This document shows, piece by piece, positions 1 to 8,344 of a stretch of DNA of 64,000 nt. The position numbers and the translations under genes are program-made. Where the stretch lies: the NCBI RefSeq assembly GCF_034043515.1, contig NZ_CP138214.1:3100001-3164000 (forward strand). The letters run 5' to 3'. The DNA comes from Pseudomonas sp. MUP55. Its GTDB lineage: Bacteria; Pseudomonadota; Gammaproteobacteria; Pseudomonadales; Pseudomonadaceae. The notes below the pieces were generated by a model. It searched no databases. It was given only the letters and a program-made list of their open reading frames with translations, and was not told the origin of the DNA. Position 1 is the stretch's first letter. Each line of letters begins with the position of its first letter.

Positions 1-752
1 AAAACGTCCAGGCGATAACCGGTTTCCTGGATCCGTGTCAGCAACGGTGGAATCGCCGCCTCGCTGAGCAGCAGGTTGGCATGGGCGTTTTGCTGATCCT
101 CGAATTGGCCGCTGCCGGCGCGCACCTGAGCGCTGGTCAGCGTGAGCGTTTCGCGCCAGGCACTGACCTGGGCCTGGGCCACCTCCAGGCTGCGGCTCAA
201 GCCTTGCTGCTCGTAGTAATAACGCGCCACGTCGGCAGCGATGCTCAACTGCATCAGCGCGAGGTCCGCCTGCGCCGCCTGCGAGCGTGCCATGGCCGAT
301 GCCGTCAGGCGCTGCAACCGCCCGAACACATCAATCTCCCACTGCACATCAAAGCCGGCGCGATAGGTCTGTGACAGCATCCGCTCCGGTGGCCCACCGT
401 CGAACGGCAACTGCTGCTCCAGGCTGCGGCCATAGGCGGTACGGGCAGTGACGCCGGGATACTGGTCGAGCCGGCGATCATCAAACACCGCGCGGGAAGC
501 CAGCAGGTTGGCCTGCGCCTGACGGATGTCATGGTTATGCGCCAGCGCCGTGTCGATCAGGCGGTCGAGCTCGGCGTCGTCAAAAAACGACCACCACTGG
601 GCCTGCACCGGCGCCTGTTGGGCAAACAAGGCCTTTTGTGCAGTGACCAGGCTGATCGGTGGGGTCGTGGGCTTTTCGTAATGCGGCCCGACCATGCAGC
701 CGTTGAGCAGCGTCAGCGCCAGCACGGTGGTGACAGTTTTGCCGGGCTTCAT
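1..752 (-). CDS. RND efflux outer membrane factor, OpmD-like (partial, C-terminus outside window)
   Basis: This is the N-terminal 250 residues of a TolC/NodT-family outer membrane channel; the C-terminus lies beyond base 1. It begins MKPGKTVTTVLALTLLNGCM, a lipoprotein signal with the lipobox LNGC, followed by the MVGPHYEKP motif usual in this family. The later text on sampling of coil segments (QWEIDVFGRL, AADVARYYYE) fits the helical barrel. Its ATG overlaps the stop of the RND pump by four bases (ATGA), so the two are translationally coupled. By position it is the OpmD equivalent of a MexGHI-OpmD-type tripartite pump. The family is certain; the OpmD assignment rests on gene order. Confidence 0.9.
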   Translation of the reverse strand, partial: MKPGKTVTTVLALTLLNGCMVGPHYEKPTTPPISLVTAQKALFAQQAPVQAQWWSFFDDAELDRLIDTALAHNHDIRQAQANLLASRAVFDDRRLDQYPGVTARTAYGRSLEQQLPFDGGPPERMLSQTYRAGFDVQWEIDVFGRLQRLTASAMARSQAAQADLALMQLSIAADVARYYYEQQGLSRSLEVAQAQVSAWRETLTLTSAQVRAGSGQFEDQQNAHANLLLSEAAIPPLLTRIQETGYRLDV

Positions 753-3700
753 GGTTCGCTCCTCAGGGTTTGCGCCAGGGACTGGGCCCGTGGGGTGGAG
801 GCCGCCACCGAATGCTTGCGCGCCAGCAGGGTGTAGACCGTCGGCAGCACGAACAGGGTGAAGCAGGTACCGATCAGCATGCCCGATACAATCACCACCC
901 CCAGACCGTAGCGGCTGTTGGCCCCGGCCCCCGAGGCGAACAGCAACGGTATCAGGCCGACCACCATGGCCGCCGTCGTCATCAGGATCGGCCGTAGACG
1001 AATCTGCGCGGCCTTGCGTATCGCCTCAGAACGGTCGAGGTGTTCCTGGGCCTGCAGGGCGTTGGCGAACTCGACCATCAGGATGCCGTGCTTGCTGATC
1101 AGCCCGATCAGGGTCACCAGGCCAATCTGGGTGTAGATATTGATCGTGGCGTAGCCCAGCGCCAGGGGAATCAGCGCGCCGCTGATGGACAGCGGCACGG
1201 TGATCAGGATGATCAGCGGGTCCATCAGGCTTTCGTACTGCGCCGCGAGTACCAGGTAGATCACGATCACCGCCGCCAGGAACGCCAGCAGCAGCGCATT
1301 GCCTTCCTGGGTGTATTGCCGCGCATCGGATTGCCAGTCGTAGCTGAACCCCACGGGCAATTCGGCGGTGACGCCTTCCAGGAATGCCACGGCGTCGCCC
1401 AGAGTGACCCCGGCCGCCGGCACCCCCTGGAAGGTCGCGGCGTTCTGCTGGTTGAACTGGGTCAGCTTGTTGGGTTCGACGTGCTCGGACACCTGGATCA
1501 CCGTCGACAGCGGAATCAGTGTGCCGTCTTCCGTGCGCACATACTGACGAGTCAGGGCTTCGGGCGTCAGTCGCTCACTGCCCGGGCTCTGGGCAATCAC
1601 GTCATAGGAGCGGCCATCCAGGCCAAAGCGGTTGAGGTAGTTTTCCCCCACCAGCACCGCCAACGATTCTGCGATGTCCTGCATGCGGATCCCCAGGCTG
1701 TTGGCCTTGGCCCGGTCCACCCGCACCTGTACTACCGGGTTGTTGTAGTCCAGGTCACTGTCGACCACGGCGAACAACCCACTGTCGCGGGCCTTCTGCT
1801 TGATCTGCTCCATGGTTTCGTACAGCACGCGGTAATCCTGGGAGCTGCGCAGCACCAGTTGCACCGGCAGGCCACCGGTGGAGCCCGGCAAGGCCGGCAG
1901 CTGGAAGGCAAAGATGCTGGTGCCTTCCACGTCGTTGGTGGCCGCTTGCAGGTCGACCTGGATCTGCGCGGCGGTGCGCTCGCGCTCGCCCCACAGCGTC
2001 AGGTTGATGCCGCCAATGCTCGAGGCGATACCGTCGCTGCCATTGATGATCCAGGTGCTGACGGTTTCCGGCAGCCGCCCGTAAACCTCATTCAGCTTGG
2101 CGGAAAAGCGCTCGACGTATTCCAGGTTCGCATGTTGCGGCGCCTTGATCGCAGTGAGCAGCCCCGCCTGGTCCTCGGTGGGCGCCAGTTCCCGCTGCGG
2201 CAACTGGTACAGCCACGGCAGGCTGATCATCACCAGCAAGGCAAACAGCCCGCTGAGCCAGCGATGGCGCAGTGACAGGTCCAGCACCTTGGCATAACGC
2301 AGTGCCAGACCGTCAAAGACGCGGTTGGCCAGGTGTGCCATGCGCCCTTCCGATTGCTTGGACTGCAGCAGGAACGAACTCATGACCGGCGACAACGTCA
2401 GCGCCACCACGCCGGACACGATCACCGCGCCGGCCAGGGTCAGGGCGAACTCACGAAACAACGCTCCCGTGAGGCCGCCCATCATGCCGATAGGCGCATA
2501 CACCGCCGCCAGGGTAATGGTCATGGCGATCACCGGACCCGCCACTTCCCGCGCACCGACCAGAGCGGCGGCCACCGGGGTCTTGCCCTCCTCGATATGC
2601 CGGTGCACGTTCTCCACCACCACAATCGCATCGTCCACCACCAGCCCCACGGCCAGCACCATCGCCAACAGCGTCAACAGGTTGAGACTGAAACCGAACG
2701 CCAGCATCAGCGCCGCGGCGCCCAGCATCGACAAGGGGATGGTCACCACCGGAATCAGTACCGTGCGCAACGACCCCAGGCACAGGTAGATGACAATCAC
2801 CACGATCAGCAAGGCCTCGAGCAGGGTCTTCATCACCTCGTCGATGGAGGTCTGGATAAAGCGCGCGGTTTCAAACGCCAGCTCGGCCTTGACGTCCGGC
2901 GGCAGGGTCTTGCGCACGTCCGGCAGGAGTTTCTTGATGCCGTCGACGATCACCAGCGGGTTGCCGCCGGGTGTCGGAAACAGCCCCAGGTGCACGGCCG
3001 AAACGCCGTCCATGGTGGCGCTGGTTTCGCTGGACGCCGCGCCCAGCTCCACGGTGCCGACATCCTTCAGGCGCACCAGGCCGTTGCCATCGTTGCGCAG
3101 CACCAAATCGCGAAATTCATTGACGTTGGTCAGGTCGGTATTGACCCGCAGGTTAGCGACCACAAACAGGCCTTTGACCTTGCCCGGCGCCGCCTGGTAG
3201 TTGTTGCGGCGCACCGCGTCGGCCACATCGGCGGCGGTCAGGCCGCGAGCGGCCAGCCGTGCGGGGTCGATCCACAGGCGCATCGCCAGGGTTTGCCCGC
3301 CGAACACCTGGACCTTGGCCACGCCCTCGATGGTGCTCATCACGGGCTCCACCACCCGGGCCAGGTAATCGGTCAAGGCCGGGGTCGACAGGGTCGGGCT
3401 GGAGAACCCGATATAGGCCACCGCCGTCGACTCGCCGGACGAGCGCTCGATCACCGGGTCATAGGCCTGCTCCGGCAGCCGGAAACGCACCTGGTTGACC
3501 TTGGCCATGACTTCCGTGAGCGCTTGGGTCGAGTCACGGTTGAGCTCCATGCGCACCGTGACCACGCTGCGCCCCTGCACCGACGAACTCGACAGGTAAT
3601 CCACGCCTTCCACCGACGACACCGCCTGGGCAATCGGTTGCGTGACGAAACCCTGCATCAGGTCTGACGAAGCGCCGGGGTATTCGGTGGTCACGGTGAT

Positions 3701-3832
3701 GGTGGAGCTTTCCAGCATCGGGTACTGGCGAATCGGCAGCTGCAGCAAGGACATGACCCCCAGCAGCAGGATCAGAATACTGACGACGAGCGCAAGCACC
3801 GGCCGCCGAACGAAAATATCGGTGAAAGTCAT
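749..3832 (-). CDS. mexI: RND multidrug efflux transporter, MexI-like inner membrane pump
   Basis: A full-length (1027 aa) hydrophobe/amphiphile efflux pump. The start MTFTDIFVRRPVLALVVS and the stretch around LLQLPIRQYPMLESSTITV closely match what I recall of P. aeruginosa MexI. The proton-relay pair Asp400-Asp401 is present in VVDDAIVVVENV, within transmembrane helix 4, and two large periplasmic loops follow helices 1 and 7. It takes substrates from the periplasm or inner membrane and exports them by proton antiport together with the adaptor upstream and the outer membrane factor downstream. In P. aeruginosa this pump moves phenazine and quinolone-signal precursors; that substrate range is not shown here. 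The gap to the adaptor gene is 21 bases. Confidence 0.9.
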   Translation of the reverse strand: MTFTDIFVRRPVLALVVSILILLLGVMSLLQLPIRQYPMLESSTITVTTEYPGASSDLMQGFVTQPIAQAVSSVEGVDYLSSSSVQGRSVVTVRMELNRDSTQALTEVMAKVNQVRFRLPEQAYDPVIERSSGESTAVAYIGFSSPTLSTPALTDYLARVVEPVMSTIEGVAKVQVFGGQTLAMRLWIDPARLAARGLTAADVADAVRRNNYQAAPGKVKGLFVVANLRVNTDLTNVNEFRDLVLRNDGNGLVRLKDVGTVELGAASSETSATMDGVSAVHLGLFPTPGGNPLVIVDGIKKLLPDVRKTLPPDVKAELAFETARFIQTSIDEVMKTLLEALLIVVIVIYLCLGSLRTVLIPVVTIPLSMLGAAALMLAFGFSLNLLTLLAMVLAVGLVVDDAIVVVENVHRHIEEGKTPVAAALVGAREVAGPVIAMTITLAAVYAPIGMMGGLTGALFREFALTLAGAVIVSGVVALTLSPVMSSFLLQSKQSEGRMAHLANRVFDGLALRYAKVLDLSLRHRWLSGLFALLVMISLPWLYQLPQRELAPTEDQAGLLTAIKAPQHANLEYVERFSAKLNEVYGRLPETVSTWIINGSDGIASSIGGINLTLWGERERTAAQIQVDLQAATNDVEGTSIFAFQLPALPGSTGGLPVQLVLRSSQDYRVLYETMEQIKQKARDSGLFAVVDSDLDYNNPVVQVRVDRAKANSLGIRMQDIAESLAVLVGENYLNRFGLDGRSYDVIAQSPGSERLTPEALTRQYVRTEDGTLIPLSTVIQVSEHVEPNKLTQFNQQNAATFQGVPAAGVTLGDAVAFLEGVTAELPVGFSYDWQSDARQYTQEGNALLLAFLAAVIVIYLVLAAQYESLMDPLIILITVPLSISGALIPLALGYATINIYTQIGLVTLIGLISKHGILMVEFANALQAQEHLDRSEAIRKAAQIRLRPILMTTAAMVVGLIPLLFASGAGANSRYGLGVVIVSGMLIGTCFTLFVLPTVYTLLARKHSVAASTPRAQSLAQTLRSEP

Positions 3833-3853
3833 GAGCGTTCTCTGGACGAAGAA

Positions 3854-4960
3854 TCAGATGCCCGTCACAGGCGGTTTGGCCGCCGGCAGGACCAGGGTGT
3901 CATCGGTCGGCTGCACCGCCATGCCGTCACTGAGCTTGAGTTGCCCGGAAGTCACCACCTGATCACCCTCTTGCAGGCCTTCCTGAATCTGGACCCAACC
4001 GTCCTGGCGCTGGCCGATTTTCACCGCCACCCGCTTGACCACCAGCGCGGTGCCCTTATCCGGGCGAGCGAGAAAAACGGTATCGCCATAGGCGGTATAG
4101 GCCACCGCCGTTTCCGGCACGGTCAGGACCTCGGCCACTTCGGTATCGGCCACTTTGACACTGGCGTACATGCCAGGCTTGAGGTGGGCCTGCGATCTGT
4201 CCAGGGTGGCCTGCACCTGCACCGTACGCGAGCGGCCGATCATCGGGTCAACGGCACTGATCCGCGCCTTGAACACCCGGTCAGGGTAGGCGTCGATCAG
4301 CACGCCCACGGTTTGCCCGACGGTCAGACGGCGGCTGAGCTGCTCATCCAGGGAAAAATTGACATAGAGCACCTGGGTGTTGACCAGACTGACGATGCGG
4401 TCGCCGACATTGAGGTACTGCCCTTCGTTGACCTGGCGGATGCCGAGCACTCCGGCGAAGGGTGCGCGGATAGTCTTCTGGGCAATCAGTGCCTGGACTT
4501 TTTTCAACTCGCCCTGAGCCATTTCATCGGCGGCCCGGGCGTTGTCGAGCTGTTCCTGGGTCGCCGCGTTTTCCCTGACCAGCCCGGTCACCCGCTTGCG
4601 AATGATCTCGGCATTGCGCACCTGGGCCTGCAGCCGCAGCTGCTCGGCCTGCTCCGGGGCATCGTTGAGTTTGACCAGCACCTCGCCAGCCTTGACCTGA
4701 CGGCCCGACTCGAAGTTGATCAAGGTGACCCGCCCGCCGACCTCGGCGCAAACCTGCACCTGGGAAGCCGCTTCCAGCTCACCGACGCCGGCGAAATACA
4801 CATTGGCCGGGCGTAATTGCACCGCCCCCAGCGCGACCTTGGTCAACGCGCCGGCCGGGGCATCGGCAGGCTGGGCCTGGGATGGCGCGCGCGACATCAT
4901 CACCACCGCAATGACCGCCACCGGAATCAACACCAGGCTGGTTATCTTCTTCTTGTTCAT
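3854..4960 (-). CDS. mexH: RND efflux periplasmic adaptor, MexH-like
   Basis: A 368-residue membrane fusion protein of the HlyD/RND adaptor family. An N-terminal signal/anchor (residues 1-33) precedes a lipoyl half-motif (VGGRVTLINFESGRQVKAGEVLVKL), a coiled-coil hairpin (about 95-150), the second lipoyl half (IRAPFAGVLGIRQVNEGQYL) and a beta-barrel. I chose the ATG at 4960 because AAGGA lies five bases upstream; an ATG 15 bases earlier has no such site. It should link the RND pump encoded next to the outer membrane factor. Length and domain order fit MexH; the symbol rests on the neighbouring MexI-like pump. Confidence 0.85.
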   Translation of the reverse strand: MNKKKITSLVLIPVAVIAVVMMSRAPSQAQPADAPAGALTKVALGAVQLRPANVYFAGVGELEAASQVQVCAEVGGRVTLINFESGRQVKAGEVLVKLNDAPEQAEQLRLQAQVRNAEIIRKRVTGLVRENAATQEQLDNARAADEMAQGELKKVQALIAQKTIRAPFAGVLGIRQVNEGQYLNVGDRIVSLVNTQVLYVNFSLDEQLSRRLTVGQTVGVLIDAYPDRVFKARISAVDPMIGRSRTVQVQATLDRSQAHLKPGMYASVKVADTEVAEVLTVPETAVAYTAYGDTVFLARPDKGTALVVKRVAVKIGQRQDGWVQIQEGLQEGDQVVTSGQLKLSDGMAVQPTDDTLVLPAAKPPVTGI

Positions 4961-4996
4961 GGACGTCCTTATCACGATGAGTGTGTTACGCGCGGC

Positions 4997-5497
4997 TCAC
5001 AGCCAGCTGTGGTTGAACAGGAAGAAGGCCAGCACTGCCCAGATCGACAGCACCAGGTGAGTCAATTGCAAACCCTCCTGGCGAATCCAGTAGCCGAACC
5101 ACAAGCCCCCCAGCAGCATGGCGAAGACAAACGTCGAAAACGCGCTGAGGGCGAGGTTGAGCCAGGGCCGTGCCGACACCAGGCCGTCGCCGAGGATCAG
5201 CTGATAGCTGCCGGTCCAGGCCGCCAGCGCCGCGACCAATTGCAGGGCCAGCACTATCAGCAGGGCCAGTTGGTGCAAACGCGGTGAGCGTACGGCCCGC
5301 ACCAATAGGGGAATCTCGATGGCAGGGCTCTGGCGCAACGGCTCCATGGCCATGGTCGCGCCCACCGCGCCTACCGAGCTGCGAAACGCTTGCCAGTTGT
5401 TAAGCACCGCGATGCTCAGCCACAGGCTCACGCCAACGGCCTGTACGGCCAGGAACACCGACATCGAGTGACCCAATACCCACGCCTCCATCGTCAT
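4997..5497 (-). CDS. DUF2165 family small integral membrane protein
   Basis: A 166-residue protein with about four hydrophobic membrane segments (near residues 10-30, 75-97, 110-130 and 142-162). The pattern fits the DUF2165 family of predicted small membrane proteins, whose function is unknown. It is the first gene of the efflux operon, 36 bases ahead of the adaptor start, and a strong AGGGAGG sits before its ATG. In P. aeruginosa the same position is held by MexG, a DoxX-type membrane protein; this protein does not look like DoxX. I infer an accessory role for the pump from position only. Confidence 0.75.
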   Translation of the reverse strand: MTMEAWVLGHSMSVFLAVQAVGVSLWLSIAVLNNWQAFRSSVGAVGATMAMEPLRQSPAIEIPLLVRAVRSPRLHQLALLIVLALQLVAALAAWTGSYQLILGDGLVSARPWLNLALSAFSTFVFAMLLGGLWFGYWIRQEGLQLTHLVLSIWAVLAFFLFNHSWL

Positions 5498-5802
5498 ACA
5501 AACCTCCCTATCTGCCTAAAGGTAAAGCCAGCCCCAGGTATATACACAAGACATTACTTGGATAATACAGCGCAGGCGTTTTAATACAAGATTTAACTTT
5601 CTACGGGAGATGGTTCAGGAAGGCTGCAAACCCTGTCTGGCAAGTGCTCGCCGGGATACCTGGCGCCCTGGAGGGGTTACCCGCGAAAGACTGTCACACT
5701 GTCCTGGCGGCGAGGGTGTGTGGTTGGAAGGCCTATGCGAAAGTGCCGGTAGCGTCGAGGCCTCATTGTCGAATATTCAGCCGATCTCTGCGCGAAGCAC
5801 CG
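5498..5802. other. Intergenic region upstream of the efflux operon
   Basis: This 305-base stretch lies between the first gene of the RND operon and the end of the MFS gene, both on the minus strand. The part next to the operon (about 5500-5600) is AT-rich and should hold its promoter. I see no convincing gene, repeat or strong terminator here. Confidence 0.5.
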
Positions 5803-7224
5803 TCAAGCCGGGCCAAACGTCGGTTGCTCGGTCTTGCTTCGAATCACCGGCCTGACCGTGACAAAGATCAGCATCGACAGCGCGGCGTATACACCAAACA
5901 GCCAGGCCGCAGCACTGGACGCGCCGGCAACCCCACCGGGCGAAGAGAACCCGCTCAGGTTTACGATCATGCCGGCCAATGCCGCGCCGATGGCCGTGGC
6001 GATCAATTGGACAGTGGTGATCGACGCACCCGCCAATTCCTTTTCGTCCTCGGACACGCTCTCCAGTACGCGAGTCAGCAAATGCGGCCACGCCAGGCCA
6101 ATCCCGAGGCCAATCACCAGCATCCCGACGCACACACCTGCCACGTTGATGATCGAAGGCCCCGAGCGCGGCACGAAGATAAACGCCACGATGAGCCCTG
6201 CGACGATGCAGAACGGTGCGATGCCAATGGCGCGGGTCGCTGAATCGGGCTTCAACCCAGAACTGTACAGCGCGCCCAACGTCCAGCCTGCCGCCATCAG
6301 CGCGCTGATGTAACCGGCCAGCAGCGGTGGCTGAAGATGCAGTGTTTGCAGAAAATACGGCACGAAAACTTCGCTGGTCATGCCTATCACCATCAGGCTC
6401 ATGGAGCAATACAGCGGCAGCAATGCATTGCGGGCCGTCATCGCGCCCTTGGGCAACAACCGCAAGGTTGCACGCACTTCCACCTGGTAGACGAAATACA
6501 GAAGCAACAGACCGACCGCCAGGCCCAGGACGCTATACAGCGCATCCGGTTTGATACTGCCTACCGAAATCGCCAGCACCACGCCACTCAATAGCACCAG
6601 CTGCGCCATCGGAACGGCGACATGTCGAGGTGCCTCGATGCTTTTCTTCGGTAGCAGCGACCATGCCAACACCATGAACAACGCAGTGACCGGAATGAGT
6701 GCCAGAAAGGCTGCGCGCCAAGCGTCGTACTCCGCGAAAATGCCGCCCACCGCCGGCCCGATCAGCGTTGCCGCCCCCCACATGCCAGAGATCAATGCCA
6801 TCGCCCGCGGCCACAATGGCTCGGCAAATACCAGGCGGATCATGGCGTAGGGCAGCGCGAACAATAGCCCCCCGCCCAGCCCTTGAATCGTCCGGCCGAG
6901 AATCATGACCGCCATGTTCGGCGACAGGCTGCACACCGCGCAGCCGATGGCGAAGATCACTCCTGCCCAGACATAGGCAGCCCGGGGTCCCAATCCTGCC
7001 AGGCACTTGGTCGACAGCACGGAGCCGATGATCGAGGCCACCACGAACAACGTGGTGTTCCAGGCGTAATAGTCGAGGCCGCCGATGTCGGCGACCACTG
7101 AAGGCAGAATCGTTGTCACCAGGTAGACATTGATCGCGTGAAGCGCAACGCCGCCTGCCAATGCCGCGGAGCGCAATCCGTTTTTCCCGAGGAGCAATGC
7201 TGACCAACCTGTCGAAGATGTCAT
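5803..7224 (-). CDS. MFS transporter, drug-efflux (DHA2-like)
   Basis: A 473-residue major facilitator protein with 12 to 14 membrane segments. The first segments hold a motif C-like pattern (LQGLGGGLLFALPYAMIRLVF) and AATLIGPAVGGIFAEYDAWRAAF, typical of multidrug-type exporters. It probably exports an unidentified compound by proton antiport. An AGG touches the ATG directly, so the ribosome site is poor and the start is uncertain; no better in-frame ATG follows. It is monocistronic and divergent from the orphan gene at 7503. No adjacent regulator was seen. Confidence 0.8.
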   Translation of the reverse strand: MTSSTGWSALLLGKNGLRSAALAGGVALHAINVYLVTTILPSVVADIGGLDYYAWNTTLFVVASIIGSVLSTKCLAGLGPRAAYVWAGVIFAIGCAVCSLSPNMAVMILGRTIQGLGGGLLFALPYAMIRLVFAEPLWPRAMALISGMWGAATLIGPAVGGIFAEYDAWRAAFLALIPVTALFMVLAWSLLPKKSIEAPRHVAVPMAQLVLLSGVVLAISVGSIKPDALYSVLGLAVGLLLLYFVYQVEVRATLRLLPKGAMTARNALLPLYCSMSLMVIGMTSEVFVPYFLQTLHLQPPLLAGYISALMAAGWTLGALYSSGLKPDSATRAIGIAPFCIVAGLIVAFIFVPRSGPSIINVAGVCVGMLVIGLGIGLAWPHLLTRVLESVSEDEKELAGASITTVQLIATAIGAALAGMIVNLSGFSSPGGVAGASSAAAWLFGVYAALSMLIFVTVRPVIRSKTEQPTFGPA

Positions 7225-7502
7225 CCTGATACACCCAGTCTGATTAACGTCAGCTCAGTCTATTTCAAAAGATAATACTTGCGTAATTGTTTGCCCTCTA
7301 TCTGACCCCTGCAGTGCTGTCGGCAACGGGGACTCGCCTACACAGGATAGCCACCGGCCCTCTGAGCCACACGGGCGCCTGCAACTCGTCGGCCCAATCG
7401 CAAAACGCTGAAACCTCGACTACTGTCTATATGTACAGCTTAAGGGGTAGTGAGTTACTTCGCCCCAAGCTCAAGCACGCTCTTTACTTAAGGATGAGTG
7501 AC

Positions 7503-8279
7503 ATGAACGACGATTTGAAGCAGTCAGGCTCCACCACCACCGCCCAAGCCACGGTTTCCATGGAACAGATCAAAACCGGTCGAGTCCTTGATTTCACCTG
7601 GGCGCCCAACGCCAACACCACGACCACCATCGTCTCGGCGGACTTTGTCGATTACAAGGTCGATACCTCACAAGGCAGCCCGACGGGCGGCAGTCACTCG
7701 ATAGCGCGGTTCACCTATGTCCAGGGCAGAGGCGGTGCCCAGATCGATACGCTGTTTCTTGAAGAGATGCGTGCAGGTGTACGTGCCAACACCCGGATCG
7801 GGCTGATGGTGGGACGCAAATGGGTGATGGACTCCAACGCAGAGGTGTCCGGCAGCATCGGCACCTACGTTGTGGAGCAGTTCGATGACATGCGCGCCAG
7901 TGTCAATTATGTCGGCGCCTTCGCCCGTGTCTTCGCCGACCCCAGGATGGTCAGCTATCACGCCGGTGGCCATGTGCACACCAACGCCTCGATCACTGCC
8001 GGCAGACCTTTGACCATGGCCGATTCAGGCAAGTCGATTCTGGTCATCAGCAACACTGACGTCACGTTGACTATCGATGACGATGTGACCGAGGGGTTCA
8101 AGGCCACACTGATCCAGGCGGCTGCCGGCAGGATCAACATCGTCGCCTCCGGCGGCCACACGCTCTACAGCAATGCCGGGCGCCGAACAGCCACAGTCGC
8201 GCCGCTGGATGAGCTGGAGCTCAGCACCTTTCCGGGCGGTCCGGTATTCCTGGCCTTCCGCGTAAGGCCTGCCGCCTGA
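7503..8279 (+). CDS. Hypothetical protein, beta-rich
   Basis: A 258-residue protein with no signal peptide or membrane segment that I do not recognise. It is rich in Thr, Ser, Gly and Val. The C-terminal third (from about GRPLTMADSGKSILVISN to the end) reads as repeated short beta strands, a style seen in phage tail or capsid decoration proteins, but there are no phage genes around it. I chose ATG 7503 because AAGGA lies nine bases upstream; an in-frame ATG at 7494 is too close to that site. It stands alone between a divergent MFS gene and a convergent ABC exporter. The coding call is fairly safe; the function is unknown. Confidence 0.6.
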   Translation: MNDDLKQSGSTTTAQATVSMEQIKTGRVLDFTWAPNANTTTTIVSADFVDYKVDTSQGSPTGGSHSIARFTYVQGRGGAQIDTLFLEEMRAGVRANTRIGLMVGRKWVMDSNAEVSGSIGTYVVEQFDDMRASVNYVGAFARVFADPRMVSYHAGGHVHTNASITAGRPLTMADSGKSILVISNTDVTLTIDDDVTEGFKATLIQAAAGRINIVASGGHTLYSNAGRRTATVAPLDELELSTFPGGPVFLAFRVRPAA

Positions 8280-8344
8280 AGCAGTGCAGTCTGAAGCGGT
8301 ACCTCGGAGGTATCGTCGGGCCGGATTGGACGGGCGCTCGGGAC

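Noticed and set aside
1040..3667. Two plus-strand frames of 411 and 444 codons
   Set aside because: Both are antisense to the MexI-like pump and are extremely rich in His, Gln, Arg and Gly, the mirror of hydrophobic codons. No motif supports them.
4997..5497. Annotation of the first efflux-operon gene as mexG
   Set aside because: Position suggests MexG, but the protein text fits DUF2165 and lacks DoxX-type features.
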